The position numbers were made by a program, and so were the translations under genes. From Bacteroides mediterraneensis (GTDB lineage Bacteria; Bacteroidota; Bacteroidia; Bacteroidales; Bacteroidaceae): DNA of 64,000 nucleotides. Shown here in pieces: positions 35,509 to 43,706 of the stretch. The notes below the pieces were generated by a model. It was given only the letters and a program-made list of their open reading frames with translations, ran no database searches and was not told the DNA's origin. The first letter of the stretch is position 1. Each line of letters starts with the position of its first letter. The stretch is taken from the NCBI RefSeq assembly GCF_016900355.1, contig NZ_JACJKA010000014.1, positions 31,645 to 95,644 of the forward strand, written 5' to 3'.

Positions 35509-36486
35509 ATGGCACAACTAACAACAACTTTTGCAGGGTTAACCCTAAATAACCCGATTATCATCAGCAGTTCGGGCCTGACGAACAGCCTGGCTAAAAT
35601 CCAGAAACTGGAAGAAGCCGGGGCCGCTGCAGTAGTACTGAAATCAGTTTTCGAGGAACAAATCAATATGCAGGCAGGCAGCATGCAGGGCTACGGTTCT
35701 CCTGAAGCCGACGACTACCTGGGTGCTTACGTTCGCTCACATGCCCTGAACGAGCACATCGCCTTGATTGAGGACGTGAAGAAACACTGCAAAATTCCGG
35801 TCATCGCCAGCATCAACTGCTACAGCGACAGCGAATGGACTGACTTTGCCCGCCTGATGGAACAGGCTGGAGCAGACGCTTTGGAAGTAAACATCCTGAC
35901 ACTACAGACCAGCAAGGAATACAAGCCGGGCAGCTTCGAACAGCGTCACATTGACATCCTGCGCCACATCAAGAAAACAGTCCGCATCCCGGTCATCCTG
36001 AAACTGGGCAGCAACCTGACCAATCCGGTAGCCCTCATCAACCAGCTGTATGCCAATGGAGCCGCTGCCGTGGTATTGTTCAACCGTTTCTACCAGCCGG
36101 ATATCCAGATTGACAACCTGACCTTCACTACCGCCAGTGTGATGAGTTCTCCGTCTGAACTGTCCGACCGTATCCGCTGGACAGCCATCGCTTCAGCCGA
36201 AGTACCGCAACTGGACTATGCCATTTCAGGAGGTGTACATTGCGGAAAAGGCGTCATCAAATCGTTGCTGGCCGGAGCTTCTGCCGTAGAAGTGTGCAGC
36301 ACCATCTACCAGCATGGCAACGAGATGATCGGACGCATGAAACAGGAGTTGTCTGAATGGATGGACGACAAAGGTTTCAACTCTATTTCACAGTTCAAGG
36401 GCAAGATGAACGCAGCCGCTGCGGGCGAAGTGAACCCGTTCGAACGTACGCAGTTCATGAAATACTACAGCAACCACGAAGAATAA
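35509..36486 (+). CDS. Dihydroorotate dehydrogenase-like flavoprotein
   Basis: A 325-residue TIM-barrel protein related to class I PyrD: NPIIISSSGLTNSLAKIQKLEEAGAAAV at the start (the FMN/substrate loop), VIASINCYS, EVNILTLQT, VILKLGSNLTN and the phosphate-binding AISGGVHCGKGVIK. It has lost some pyrimidine-specific residues I would expect around the catalytic base, so the true substrate is uncertain. It lies 13 bases after the YggS gene and is closed by a strong terminator. Confidence 0.82.
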   Translation: MAQLTTTFAGLTLNNPIIISSSGLTNSLAKIQKLEEAGAAAVVLKSVFEEQINMQAGSMQGYGSPEADDYLGAYVRSHALNEHIALIEDVKKHCKIPVIASINCYSDSEWTDFARLMEQAGADALEVNILTLQTSKEYKPGSFEQRHIDILRHIKKTVRIPVILKLGSNLTNPVALINQLYANGAAAVVLFNRFYQPDIQIDNLTFTTASVMSSPSELSDRIRWTAIASAEVPQLDYAISGGVHCGKGVIKSLLAGASAVEVCSTIYQHGNEMIGRMKQELSEWMDDKGFNSISQFKGKMNAAAAGEVNPFERTQFMKYYSNHEE

Positions 36487-36506
36487 TTCCCTTCGCGGAA
36501 ACGCAT

Positions 36507-36555
36507 AAAAAAGCGGATGCTCCTTCTTTTTACAAGTCGGAGCATCCGCTTTTTT
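36507..36555. terminator. Bidirectional terminator
   Basis: A perfect 17-base stem (36507-36523 with 36539-36555) with A/T runs at both ends, between the convergent dihydroorotate-dehydrogenase-like and HpaII-like genes. Confidence 0.92.
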
Positions 36556-36572
36556 ATTTTCATTTATCGGCC

Positions 36573-37658
36573 TCAGCGTTTCAGCAGACCGATCTTCAGG
36601 TTCAGTTTGAAATAATATACCCCGTTTTCACGTTCCAGGTAGCCGTACTTGTCTTTCTCGGTAGAGCCTTTTTCCAGGCGGCTGTTCTGGTACAAGAAGT
36701 CGGCAAAGGTCTGGCGGAACGCCCGCTGGTAACATAACACTTCACCGTCGCCCGTCACGAACAGGAAACCGGCAATGGCCGAGTCAGTACCGTTGTACAG
36801 CTTGGCCGGACGCATGCCCATGGCCAATGCCAACAACAGTTCCTTCACCTTGTATTCATAGAAGCGGTGCTTCGTAATCAGTTCATCCTTGATTTTCAGC
36901 GGATTCAATTTCTGGAGCTCCTCTGTCAAATCCGATACCTTCGTGATGCCGTCCAGCCACATCAGGCGGGTCATTTCGGCCAGCAGACGGCCCATATGCA
37001 AATCAATCATCGACAGGTTGCTGCGGAAAATCTTGTCGGCCACGTCGCTGTACTTCAGCACGCCGCCCAGCCGCTCAATCATCAGCATCCGCGACACCAC
37101 ATCGTCTTCCTCTCCTTCCGCATTGATTTTGTTGATGGTAGGCGTGGCAAACTTCACGCCCGTCTGTTCAAACTTGAAATTGGCTGTGCGTCCGCCGTCG
37201 AGCAACGGAATCATCAGCCCCAGCCGGGAACGTACGCAGAAGCCTGTGAGCGGGGCATCCACCGAATAAAACGCTACACTGAAATCCGTACGGTCGTCCG
37301 TCCGAGCCTCCAGGTCGAAGATAGCCACCTCGTCGAGGAACTCTTCCACCCCGTCGGGCGAAGTCACGTCGTCTTCCCGACTCTGACGGATGGCCGCATA
37401 AATCAATTCGGCCACCGTAGCAAAGTCCTCCCGCGGAATCCGCTTGTCAATGTTCTCTCCTTTCAGGTGGATAGACTCCTTCTCCAAAATATACTGACGC
37501 GTACCGTCGTGTTCCTCACGCCGCACCATTGCCACCGGAAAACGGAGCGCTTCGTCCTTCTTCACGTCGGGAGTTCCGCCGTACACGTAGCCGTCGGCCA
37601 GCAGCCGGAAAAACGCATACAATTCCCCCCATTCTCTTTTCGTCGCTTCAAATGCCAT
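36573..37658 (-). CDS. HpaII-family restriction-endonuclease-like protein, orphan
   Basis: A 361-residue protein started at MAFEATKREWGELY (37658), since a TACCTTTG box on the minus strand at 37680-37687 excludes the longer frame. The opening block EWGELYAFFRLLADGYVYGG resembles type II endonuclease R.HpaII, as do the spacing of the following blocks and the segment around FLDEVAIFDLEARTDDRTDFSV. No DNA methyltransferase is next to it, so it is not a normal restriction-modification pair. It may have become a housekeeping nuclease or binding protein. Assignment is by recollection of family pattern only. Confidence 0.6.
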   Translation of the reverse strand: MAFEATKREWGELYAFFRLLADGYVYGGTPDVKKDEALRFPVAMVRREEHDGTRQYILEKESIHLKGENIDKRIPREDFATVAELIYAAIRQSREDDVTSPDGVEEFLDEVAIFDLEARTDDRTDFSVAFYSVDAPLTGFCVRSRLGLMIPLLDGGRTANFKFEQTGVKFATPTINKINAEGEEDDVVSRMLMIERLGGVLKYSDVADKIFRSNLSMIDLHMGRLLAEMTRLMWLDGITKVSDLTEELQKLNPLKIKDELITKHRFYEYKVKELLLALAMGMRPAKLYNGTDSAIAGFLFVTGDGEVLCYQRAFRQTFADFLYQNSRLEKGSTEKDKYGYLERENGVYYFKLNLKIGLLKR

Positions 37659-37770
37659 AATCTCTTTATTTTTTAAGTGCAAAGGTAGTAAAAGAAGCGT
37701 TAACAAAAACGTTTCCGACAAAAGCAAATCATAATAGATGTTATTAAACAGATTTTTCGGGGTATTTTGC

Positions 37771-37869
37771 TTGCAGATAACCAGAAAATACGTACCTTTG
37801 CAACGTGTTTTTCATAGTATTAGATTTAAGGTTAACAAAAGGTTGGAGTTCAGCGGAACTCCTTTTTTT
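37771..37869 (+). ncRNA. Candidate small RNA with its own promoter and terminator
   Basis: TTG at 37771-37773, a 19-base spacer and TACCTTTG at 37793-37800 form a good promoter. About 40 bases after the predicted start (near 37807) is a perfect 7-base hairpin (37845-37851 with 37856-37862) followed by seven T. The implied transcript is about 63 nt and contains no convincing ORF. It resembles free-standing short RNAs described in Bacteroidales, but a covariance search was not possible. Confidence 0.55.
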
Positions 37870-37903
37870 ATGCCCATCCGCCACCTACAAAATCTCCTCT
37901 CAA

Positions 37904-38029
37904 AAACGCTTCGGCGTTTGTTCTTAAACGCAAGTACATTTCAAACAAAACGCCTTTGCGTTTTGATCCAAACGCAAGTACGTTTTACACAAAACGTAAG
38001 GGCGTTTAAACCGAAACGCAAAGGCGTTT
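37904..38029. repeat. 22-bp-period palindromic repeat array B (six units)
   Basis: Six 16-base units AAACGY-N4-RCGTTT start at 37904, 37926, 37948, 37970, 37992 and 38014, every 22 bases exactly. Core bases are TTCG, AAGT, CTTT, AAGT, AAGG and AAAG; unit 2 ends ACATTT, the only broken arm. The spacers share no sequence with each other. As with array A, it lies where transcripts converge: the candidate RNA on the plus strand and the membrane-protein gene on the minus strand. Confidence 0.9.
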
Positions 38030-38069
38030 TCTGACAGAATTAAAAGTCCCTGGAAATCAGATCATTTTC

Positions 38070-38570
38070 TCAAATGCGACGAATCACCCAGTAGCCTCCC
38101 AACACTTGCAGCAACATACCGGGGATACCGATACGGAAATCCTGCAAGGCGGTGAACAGACTGCCGGAGAGCATCCACTCGCCCAGTGTACCTGCCACCT
38201 GATAGAACAGCACCACGGCCAGCAGCAACGGCAGGGTGACTTTCTGGAAGCGGGCTGCCACCAGTCCGGCACCCACGGCCAGCAAAACGGATTTCAGCAG
38301 GATAGCCGGCAATACGGCAGGTGCAGGCATACCGAACCACCACGAGTTAAGCAGCGGCGAAAGCACTGCTGTCAGCAGTCCGGCTTTCCAGCCATACTTA
38401 TAAGCCCCTACCAGGGTGAAAAAATAAATGGGCAGCCAGGTCACTCCTCCCTGCGGCACCAAATGAAAGAGCTGGGGCAGGACGATGTTTCCAGCCACAA
38501 ACAGCAGAGCGGTGACGTAGGTCTTCACGCGGCTGTAACCCAATGTGTAAAGTTTTACGGTTGTTTCCAT
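38070..38570 (-). CDS. ECF-transporter S-component-like membrane protein
   Basis: A 166-residue protein with five to six TMs: TALLFVAGNIVLPQLFHL, WLPIYFFTLVGAYKYGW, AGLLTAVLSPLLNSWWFGM, ILLKSVLLAVGAGLVA, LLLAVVLFYQVAGTL and MLLQVLGGYWVI. Size and topology fit substrate-binding S-components of energy-coupling-factor vitamin transporters, but no ATPase or T-component is adjacent. It is the last gene of a four-gene minus-strand unit with redox proteins. Confidence 0.6.
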   Translation of the reverse strand: METTVKLYTLGYSRVKTYVTALLFVAGNIVLPQLFHLVPQGGVTWLPIYFFTLVGAYKYGWKAGLLTAVLSPLLNSWWFGMPAPAVLPAILLKSVLLAVGAGLVAARFQKVTLPLLLAVVLFYQVAGTLGEWMLSGSLFTALQDFRIGIPGMLLQVLGGYWVIRRI

Positions 38571-38585
38571 GTATAAGTCTATTTT

Positions 38586-39026
38586 TCAACGTTTGTTTTT
38601 TTCTTTTTCTGCGGCTTCCCGCATGCGGCTCACAAAGCCCTCAATCACCGGATAGAGTGCCGCGGGATTGTCCGACACGTCGCAGAGGGTCTCCAGCGGA
38701 CAACGTCCCGTGCGGGTGCGATTGATGATACAGGGCACTTCTTCTGCAAAGGCTACTTCCACGCCCCCGTTTCGGAGTAAAGTGAGGGCCGGGGTACTGA
38801 TGACCCGGGTCCACACGCGGGCCACGCCTCCCAGCACCATCAAAGCGGCAGCTCCTTTTCCAATAACCTTGTCGGCCAACCAGGCTCCCTTCAGAAAATC
38901 CCGGTCGGTGCAGTACAAGTCATACAGGTCAGCCACTCCCCGGCGGGAAAAGGTTCGTGTTTCCTCCTCGTGGCGCACCACGCAGGAATACCCTCCCGCG
39001 TTCAGCAAGCGTATCAGTTCCTCCAT
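38586..39026 (-). CDS. DUF1893-family protein
   Basis: A 146-residue cytoplasmic protein. The ATG at 39026 overlaps the stop codon of the upstream reductase gene by one base, so the two are translationally coupled. The family blocks CVVRHEEETRTFSRRGVADL, AWLADKVIGKGAAALMVLGG and INRTRTGRCPLE are visible; the last includes a conserved Cys that could bind metal or a cofactor. Function is unknown in the literature I recall. The 3' end lies 15 bases from the next gene. Confidence 0.8.
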   Translation of the reverse strand: MEELIRLLNAGGYSCVVRHEEETRTFSRRGVADLYDLYCTDRDFLKGAWLADKVIGKGAAALMVLGGVARVWTRVISTPALTLLRNGGVEVAFAEEVPCIINRTRTGRCPLETLCDVSDNPAALYPVIEGFVSRMREAAEKEKNKR

Positions 39027-40399
39027 CACAGCGTCTCCTGTTTCAGTTTCTCTACATACTCGTCGATGCGGTGCAGTTCCTTGGGAATGTCGATGGATTG
39101 CGGACAATGCGGGCTGCACTGGTTGCAACCGATGCAATGGCTGGCCTGACGGAGTTTCGGCACACTGCGGTCGTAGCCCACCAAGAAGGCCCGACGGGCT
39201 TTCACGTAATTTTCGTCCATGCGGTCTTTCGGCATGTTGCCCTCGTTCACACACTTATTGTAGTGTACCAGGATACCGGGGATATCAATGCCGTAAGGAC
39301 ACGGCATACAGTATTTGCAGTCGTTGCAGGGCACGGTGGGATATTGCAGCATCAGTTCCGCCGTGTCGAGCAGGAACTGGTTTTCCTCCTGGGTGAGCGG
39401 CACCAGCGGCGAATAGGTGCGGATGTTGTCTTGCAGATGCTCCAGGTAGGTCATACCGCTGAGCACGGTCAGCACCTTGGAAGGCGTACCGGCAAAACGG
39501 AAAGCCCACGAAGCCACACTGCCCTCGGGGTTGCGCTCCTTCAGGCGGGTAAACACGTGTTCAGGGATGTTCGACAAGCGTCCGCCCAGCAACGGTTCCA
39601 TCACCACCACCGGAATGTCCCGGCTGCTCACTTGCTCATACAGGTAGTCGGCGTTGACGTTGTTGCCCGAAGCATGAAACCAGTCGGAATAATTCAACTG
39701 AATCTGAATGAAATCCCAGTGTACCTGGTCGTGCATGGCCAGCGCCCGGTCGAATTCCTCCTTCGTGCCGTGGAACGACCAGCCCAAATGGCGGATACGT
39801 CCGGCCTCTCGCTCCTTGAGCAGAAAGTCGAGCAGGCCGTTGTCCAGAAAACGTCCCTGCAACCCCCGCTTGCCGGGAGCCCCCAGCATGTGAAGCAGGT
39901 AATAGTCGATGTAGTCCACCTGCAGCTTCTTCATCGAATTGTGATACATCTTCACCCCGAAATCATAATCGGAATTGGAGAAGTTCGACATCTTGGTAGC
40001 CACAAAGAACTTCTCGCGCGGATGCCGTTTTAAAGCGATACCCGTGGAAGTCTCCGACCACCCCTGCACATAGACCGGGGCTGTATCAAAATAATTCACG
40101 CCATGTTCGATGGCATAATCCACCAGCCGGTTCACCTCCTCCTGGTCAATCACGTTGCCGTCGCCTCCCGGAGCCGGAAGGGTGGGCCAGCGCATACAGC
40201 CGTAGCCTAACAGTGACACCTTGTCCTCGTTGGGAGGAAACTGGCGGTAGGTCATCTTGCCCACAGGCACCTCACCTACCCCTTCACTGGTTTCTTTCTT
40301 ATCGGGTGCACAGCCGGAGAGCGCCGCCGTGGCTCCCACCGTACTGATACCTACTATCTTCAGGAAATCTCTTCGATTCATCGGTTTTTTCTCGTCCAT
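39026..40399 (-). CDS. Tat-exported aldo/keto reductase with two 4Fe-4S motifs
   Basis: A 457-residue protein with a twin-arginine start (MNRRDFLKIVGISTVGATA) and a Cys at the end of its hydrophobic stretch (LSGCAP), so it is likely exported folded and perhaps lipidated. The aldo/keto reductase barrel follows (about 55-345), with YGCMRW, YFDTAPVYVQGWSE and VVMEPLLGG. The C-terminal ferredoxin-like part has CNDCKYCMPCPYGIDIP and CIGCNQCSPHCPQSIDIP, enough for two clusters. It is downstream of a polyferredoxin membrane protein, suggesting an electron route from the membrane to this enzyme. Confidence 0.88.
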   Translation of the reverse strand: MDEKKPMNRRDFLKIVGISTVGATAALSGCAPDKKETSEGVGEVPVGKMTYRQFPPNEDKVSLLGYGCMRWPTLPAPGGDGNVIDQEEVNRLVDYAIEHGVNYFDTAPVYVQGWSETSTGIALKRHPREKFFVATKMSNFSNSDYDFGVKMYHNSMKKLQVDYIDYYLLHMLGAPGKRGLQGRFLDNGLLDFLLKEREAGRIRHLGWSFHGTKEEFDRALAMHDQVHWDFIQIQLNYSDWFHASGNNVNADYLYEQVSSRDIPVVVMEPLLGGRLSNIPEHVFTRLKERNPEGSVASWAFRFAGTPSKVLTVLSGMTYLEHLQDNIRTYSPLVPLTQEENQFLLDTAELMLQYPTVPCNDCKYCMPCPYGIDIPGILVHYNKCVNEGNMPKDRMDENYVKARRAFLVGYDRSVPKLRQASHCIGCNQCSPHCPQSIDIPKELHRIDEYVEKLKQETL

Positions 40400-40433
40400 T
40401 CTCTTTGCATATATAAAAGGTAAGACAATTCAG

Positions 40434-41951
40434 TTAAAGCGTACGGTGACGTTCGTGGCCTTCCACGTAGATGGCACTCAACGGACGGGCCGGACACAGG
40501 TTCTCACAGGCTCCGCAACCGATGCAACGGGCTTCGTTCACAGCCGGAATCTTCAGCGAGTCGGGGTTGGACGGATCGGACGGTACCATCGAAATGGCGT
40601 CCACCGGACAATGGCGGGCACAGTTGCCGCACTCCTCCTTGTCGGTAAGCGGAATACACCGTTCTTTCACCCACACGGCATGTCCAATCTGGATGGAAGA
40701 CTTCTCAGCCTTGTCGATTTTCAGGATGGCTCCAGCGGGACACACCTCGGAACAGCGTGTACACTCCGGACGGCAGTAACCGCGTTCGTACGACATGTAA
40801 GGCTGCATGAAAGAATCCAAAGAATTGGAGGGCCGCAACACTTCGTTCGGACAAGCCGACACGCACAGCTGGCAAGCTGTACAGTGCGATTGCAGGTGAC
40901 GGAGTCCCTGTGCTCCCGGCGGTACAATCGGCGTGTGGCGCACCGGCTCTTTCTTGTCGATGATGTCGGCCAGTCCGCCGTCCATCTTGATGGCTTCCGC
41001 CTTCTTGGCCACCTGTGCCTTCAGCACCGACCCTGCCAGCAACAAAGAGCCAGCCAAGAATTCCCGACGTCCGACAATGGAATCCTGCTTTTCAGCCACC
41101 GGAGCCGCTGCCTTTTCATCCTTCTTTCCATACGCAAAACGGTAGCCGATGGCACCTTTATGACATTTGTCCAGACAGTCCATGCAAGCCACGCAACGGC
41201 TTCCGTCCACCGCGTGGTTCTTCACGTCGATGCAAGCCGCTTTGCAATTGCGGGCACAAAGGGTACAGCCGTTGCATTTCTCCTTGTCGATGGTAATGCG
41301 GAACAAGGCGAAACGGGAGAAGAATCCCAGTACGGTACCCACCGGACAGAGGGTATTACAATAGGTACGCCCATTGCGTGCCGCCAGCACGATGACCAGT
41401 ACCAGCATCACCGCTGCTACAATCAGCACGGGCAAGCTCTTGAGCCAAACATCCACTGAATAGAACGCATAGCTGTCCATGCGTTCGGCCAGCGAAGCCA
41501 GCAGGTTGTTGCCCCACATCCACAAGGGTTGCAGGAAACTGTGGGCTGCACGGCCATACACCGCATACGGATCGAGCAAGGCCACCAGGGCATGCACGCC
41601 CAGCAGCACGGCCAGCACGTAGATGACCAGCACTCCGTATCGCAGCCAGCTTTTCGGCTTGGAATACGTGTAAGGCATCTTCTTACGGCCTCTGCCCAGA
41701 CGGGCCACTACATCCTGAAACACGCCCAGCGGACAAATCACCGAACAATACACACGTCCGGCAATCAGCGTGAGCAAGATCAAACACACGATTACTCCGG
41801 CATTCAAGGCAAAAAGCGCCGGAAGGAACTGAATCTTCGCCATCCAGCCCAGCCATGCATGCAGCACGCCTGTGAAGTCGACGAACAACAGTGTCACGAA
41901 TACCAGGCACAATACCCCCAGCGTGCGCCTGACTTTTCTCAGCTTATTCAC
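40434..41951 (-). CDS. NapH/RnfB-like membrane polyferredoxin
   Basis: A 505-residue inner-membrane protein. TMs are visible near residues 10-30, 40-65 (FALNAGVIVCLILLTLIAG), 108-128 and 170-195; CSVICPLG and CNTLCPVG motifs are typical of NapH/NosR. The C-terminal part has four to five 4Fe-4S motifs (CNGCTLCARNC, CVACMDCLDKC, CTACQLCVSAC, CTRCSEVC, CGNCARHC, CIGCGACENLC). A Tat-like RREFLAGSLLLAGS lies inside, at about residue 300, as if a second protein had been fused on. It starts a four-gene operon. Confidence 0.85.
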   Translation of the reverse strand: MNKLRKVRRTLGVLCLVFVTLLFVDFTGVLHAWLGWMAKIQFLPALFALNAGVIVCLILLTLIAGRVYCSVICPLGVFQDVVARLGRGRKKMPYTYSKPKSWLRYGVLVIYVLAVLLGVHALVALLDPYAVYGRAAHSFLQPLWMWGNNLLASLAERMDSYAFYSVDVWLKSLPVLIVAAVMLVLVIVLAARNGRTYCNTLCPVGTVLGFFSRFALFRITIDKEKCNGCTLCARNCKAACIDVKNHAVDGSRCVACMDCLDKCHKGAIGYRFAYGKKDEKAAAPVAEKQDSIVGRREFLAGSLLLAGSVLKAQVAKKAEAIKMDGGLADIIDKKEPVRHTPIVPPGAQGLRHLQSHCTACQLCVSACPNEVLRPSNSLDSFMQPYMSYERGYCRPECTRCSEVCPAGAILKIDKAEKSSIQIGHAVWVKERCIPLTDKEECGNCARHCPVDAISMVPSDPSNPDSLKIPAVNEARCIGCGACENLCPARPLSAIYVEGHERHRTL

Positions 41952-42143
41952 AGTAAAAGCAATTTTAGTTAGTTACTCTCATCTTTCTATCACAATTCCG
42001 TGATAATTCCTCACAAAAATAAAAGGAAATCCGTTTGAACGTATCATTCTGGTTCTTTTTTTGAGGAAAAAGCATAAATATAAGTTTATTTTGCGTGAAT
42101 CAGATAACTTTCGAGGCTAAAATCGGAAAAGATGTCAGAAAGA

Positions 42144-42174
42144 TTGGTTATCTGAATTACAAATTCTAACTTTG
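42144..42174 (+). promoter_or_regulatory. Promoter of the CoA-transferase gene
   Basis: TTG at 42144-42146, a 20-base spacer and TAACTTTG at 42167-42174. The -7 box overlaps the upstream ATG at 42172, which therefore cannot be the start; translation begins at 42211. Confidence 0.75.
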
Positions 42175-42210
42175 TCTGACTATATTGTAGCAAAAGACCA
42201 AAAACATATC

Positions 42211-43701
42211 ATGACATACGCATTTATTACGGCAGCCGAAGCCGCTGCCACCATTCATCATGGGGACACCGTCGGCATCGGCGGATTTTCATCAGTAGGT
42301 ACACCGAAAGCCGTGCCGGAAGCACTGGCCGCCTACGCAGAAGCACAACATGCACAAGGAAAAGAATTCAAAGTCGGCCTCATCACAGGAGGCGCCACGG
42401 GCAACCAGGTAGACAGTGCCCTGGTCAAAGCCCATGCCGTATCATTCCGTACGCCTTTCCAGTCAAATAAAGACATGCGCACGGCCATCAACCAGCACGA
42501 AGTGGAATATTTCGACCTGCACTTGTCGCAGATTGGTCAGGACGTGCGTTACGGTTTCCTGGGAAAAATCCATGTAGCCATCGTGGAAGCCTCCGACCTC
42601 ACTGACGACGGAGAAATTATCCTGAGCACCTCGGTCGGCATCTCGCCCACCCTGCTGCAGAAAGCCGAACGGATTATCATCGAACTGAACGAAGCACATA
42701 GAGGAAAACTTACCGGCATGCACGACATCTATATATTGGACAACCCGCCTTATCGAACACAGATTCCGATATATCATGTGAACGACCGGGCCGGACGCAT
42801 CAGTGTGAAAATTGACCCAAAGAAGGTCACGGGAGTGGTCCGCACAAATGCCCGTGACTCTATCGCTGCCTTCACGCCCCAAAACGAAGCGACCCTGCAA
42901 ATCGGACACAACGTAGCTTCTTTCCTGCTGCGTGAATGGAAGAACGGGGCCATCCCCAAAGAATTCCTTCCCTTGCAGTCGGGCGTGGGCAATATCGCCA
43001 ACGCCGTATTGGGGGCCTTGGGCGATGATACCAGCCTTCCCGCCTTCTCCATGTTCACGGAAGTGATACAGAACTCGGTCATCGACCTGATGCTGAAAGA
43101 CCGCATCCGATTTGCTACCGGCAGTTCACTCACCTTGAGCGACGACCATCTGGACACGATGTATGCACAGATTGACATGTTCCGCGACCGCATCCTGCTG
43201 CGTCCGCAGGAAATCACCAACCATCCGGAAATGATTCGCCGCCTGGGCATCATCGCCATCAACACGGCCCTCGAAGCCGACATCTTCGGCAACGTGAATA
43301 GCACGCACGTGTCGGGCAGCCAGATTATGAACGGCATCGGAGGCTCGGGAGATTTTGCCAGAAACGCATATTTGTCTATCTTTACCACCCCGTCGGTGGC
43401 AAAAGGCGGACTGATTTCGTCTATTGTGCCCCAAGTATCGCACGTGGATAGCACGGAACACGACGTGCGCATCCTCGTGACGGAACAGGGCGTGGCCGAT
43501 TTGCGGGGCAAATCGCCCTCGCAACGTGCCCGCTGCATCATTGAAAACTGTGCGCACCCCGATTACAAACAGTTGTTGTGGGATTACCTGAAGCTTTCGG
43601 AAGGACATTCCTGCCACACGCCGATGTCGCTGCGCAACGCCTTCAAGATGCACCTGGCCTACACCGAGACGGGTGACATGCGAAATACCAAGTTTGAATA
43701 A
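42211..43701 (+). CDS. Acetyl-CoA hydrolase/transferase, probably succinyl-CoA:acetate CoA-transferase
   Basis: A 496-residue class I CoA-transferase starting MTYAFITAAEAA. Family blocks are GDTVGIGGFSSVGTPK, the glycine-rich GLITGGATG, the probable catalytic Glu in SMFTEVIQNSV, GSGDFARNAYLS, and EQGVADLRGKSP. Enzymes of this kind exchange CoA between succinate, acetate or propionate, a normal step in Bacteroides fermentation. It is followed after five bases by the RNase Z gene. The exact acid specificity is inferred. Confidence 0.9.
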   Translation: MTYAFITAAEAAATIHHGDTVGIGGFSSVGTPKAVPEALAAYAEAQHAQGKEFKVGLITGGATGNQVDSALVKAHAVSFRTPFQSNKDMRTAINQHEVEYFDLHLSQIGQDVRYGFLGKIHVAIVEASDLTDDGEIILSTSVGISPTLLQKAERIIIELNEAHRGKLTGMHDIYILDNPPYRTQIPIYHVNDRAGRISVKIDPKKVTGVVRTNARDSIAAFTPQNEATLQIGHNVASFLLREWKNGAIPKEFLPLQSGVGNIANAVLGALGDDTSLPAFSMFTEVIQNSVIDLMLKDRIRFATGSSLTLSDDHLDTMYAQIDMFRDRILLRPQEITNHPEMIRRLGIIAINTALEADIFGNVNSTHVSGSQIMNGIGGSGDFARNAYLSIFTTPSVAKGGLISSIVPQVSHVDSTEHDVRILVTEQGVADLRGKSPSQRARCIIENCAHPDYKQLLWDYLKLSEGHSCHTPMSLRNAFKMHLAYTETGDMRNTKFE

Positions 43702-43706
43702 CAAGA

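Noticed and set aside
37738..38034. Open frame across the small-RNA candidate and array B
   Set aside because: It runs through a promoter, a terminator and the repeat units, and its translation is repeat-driven.
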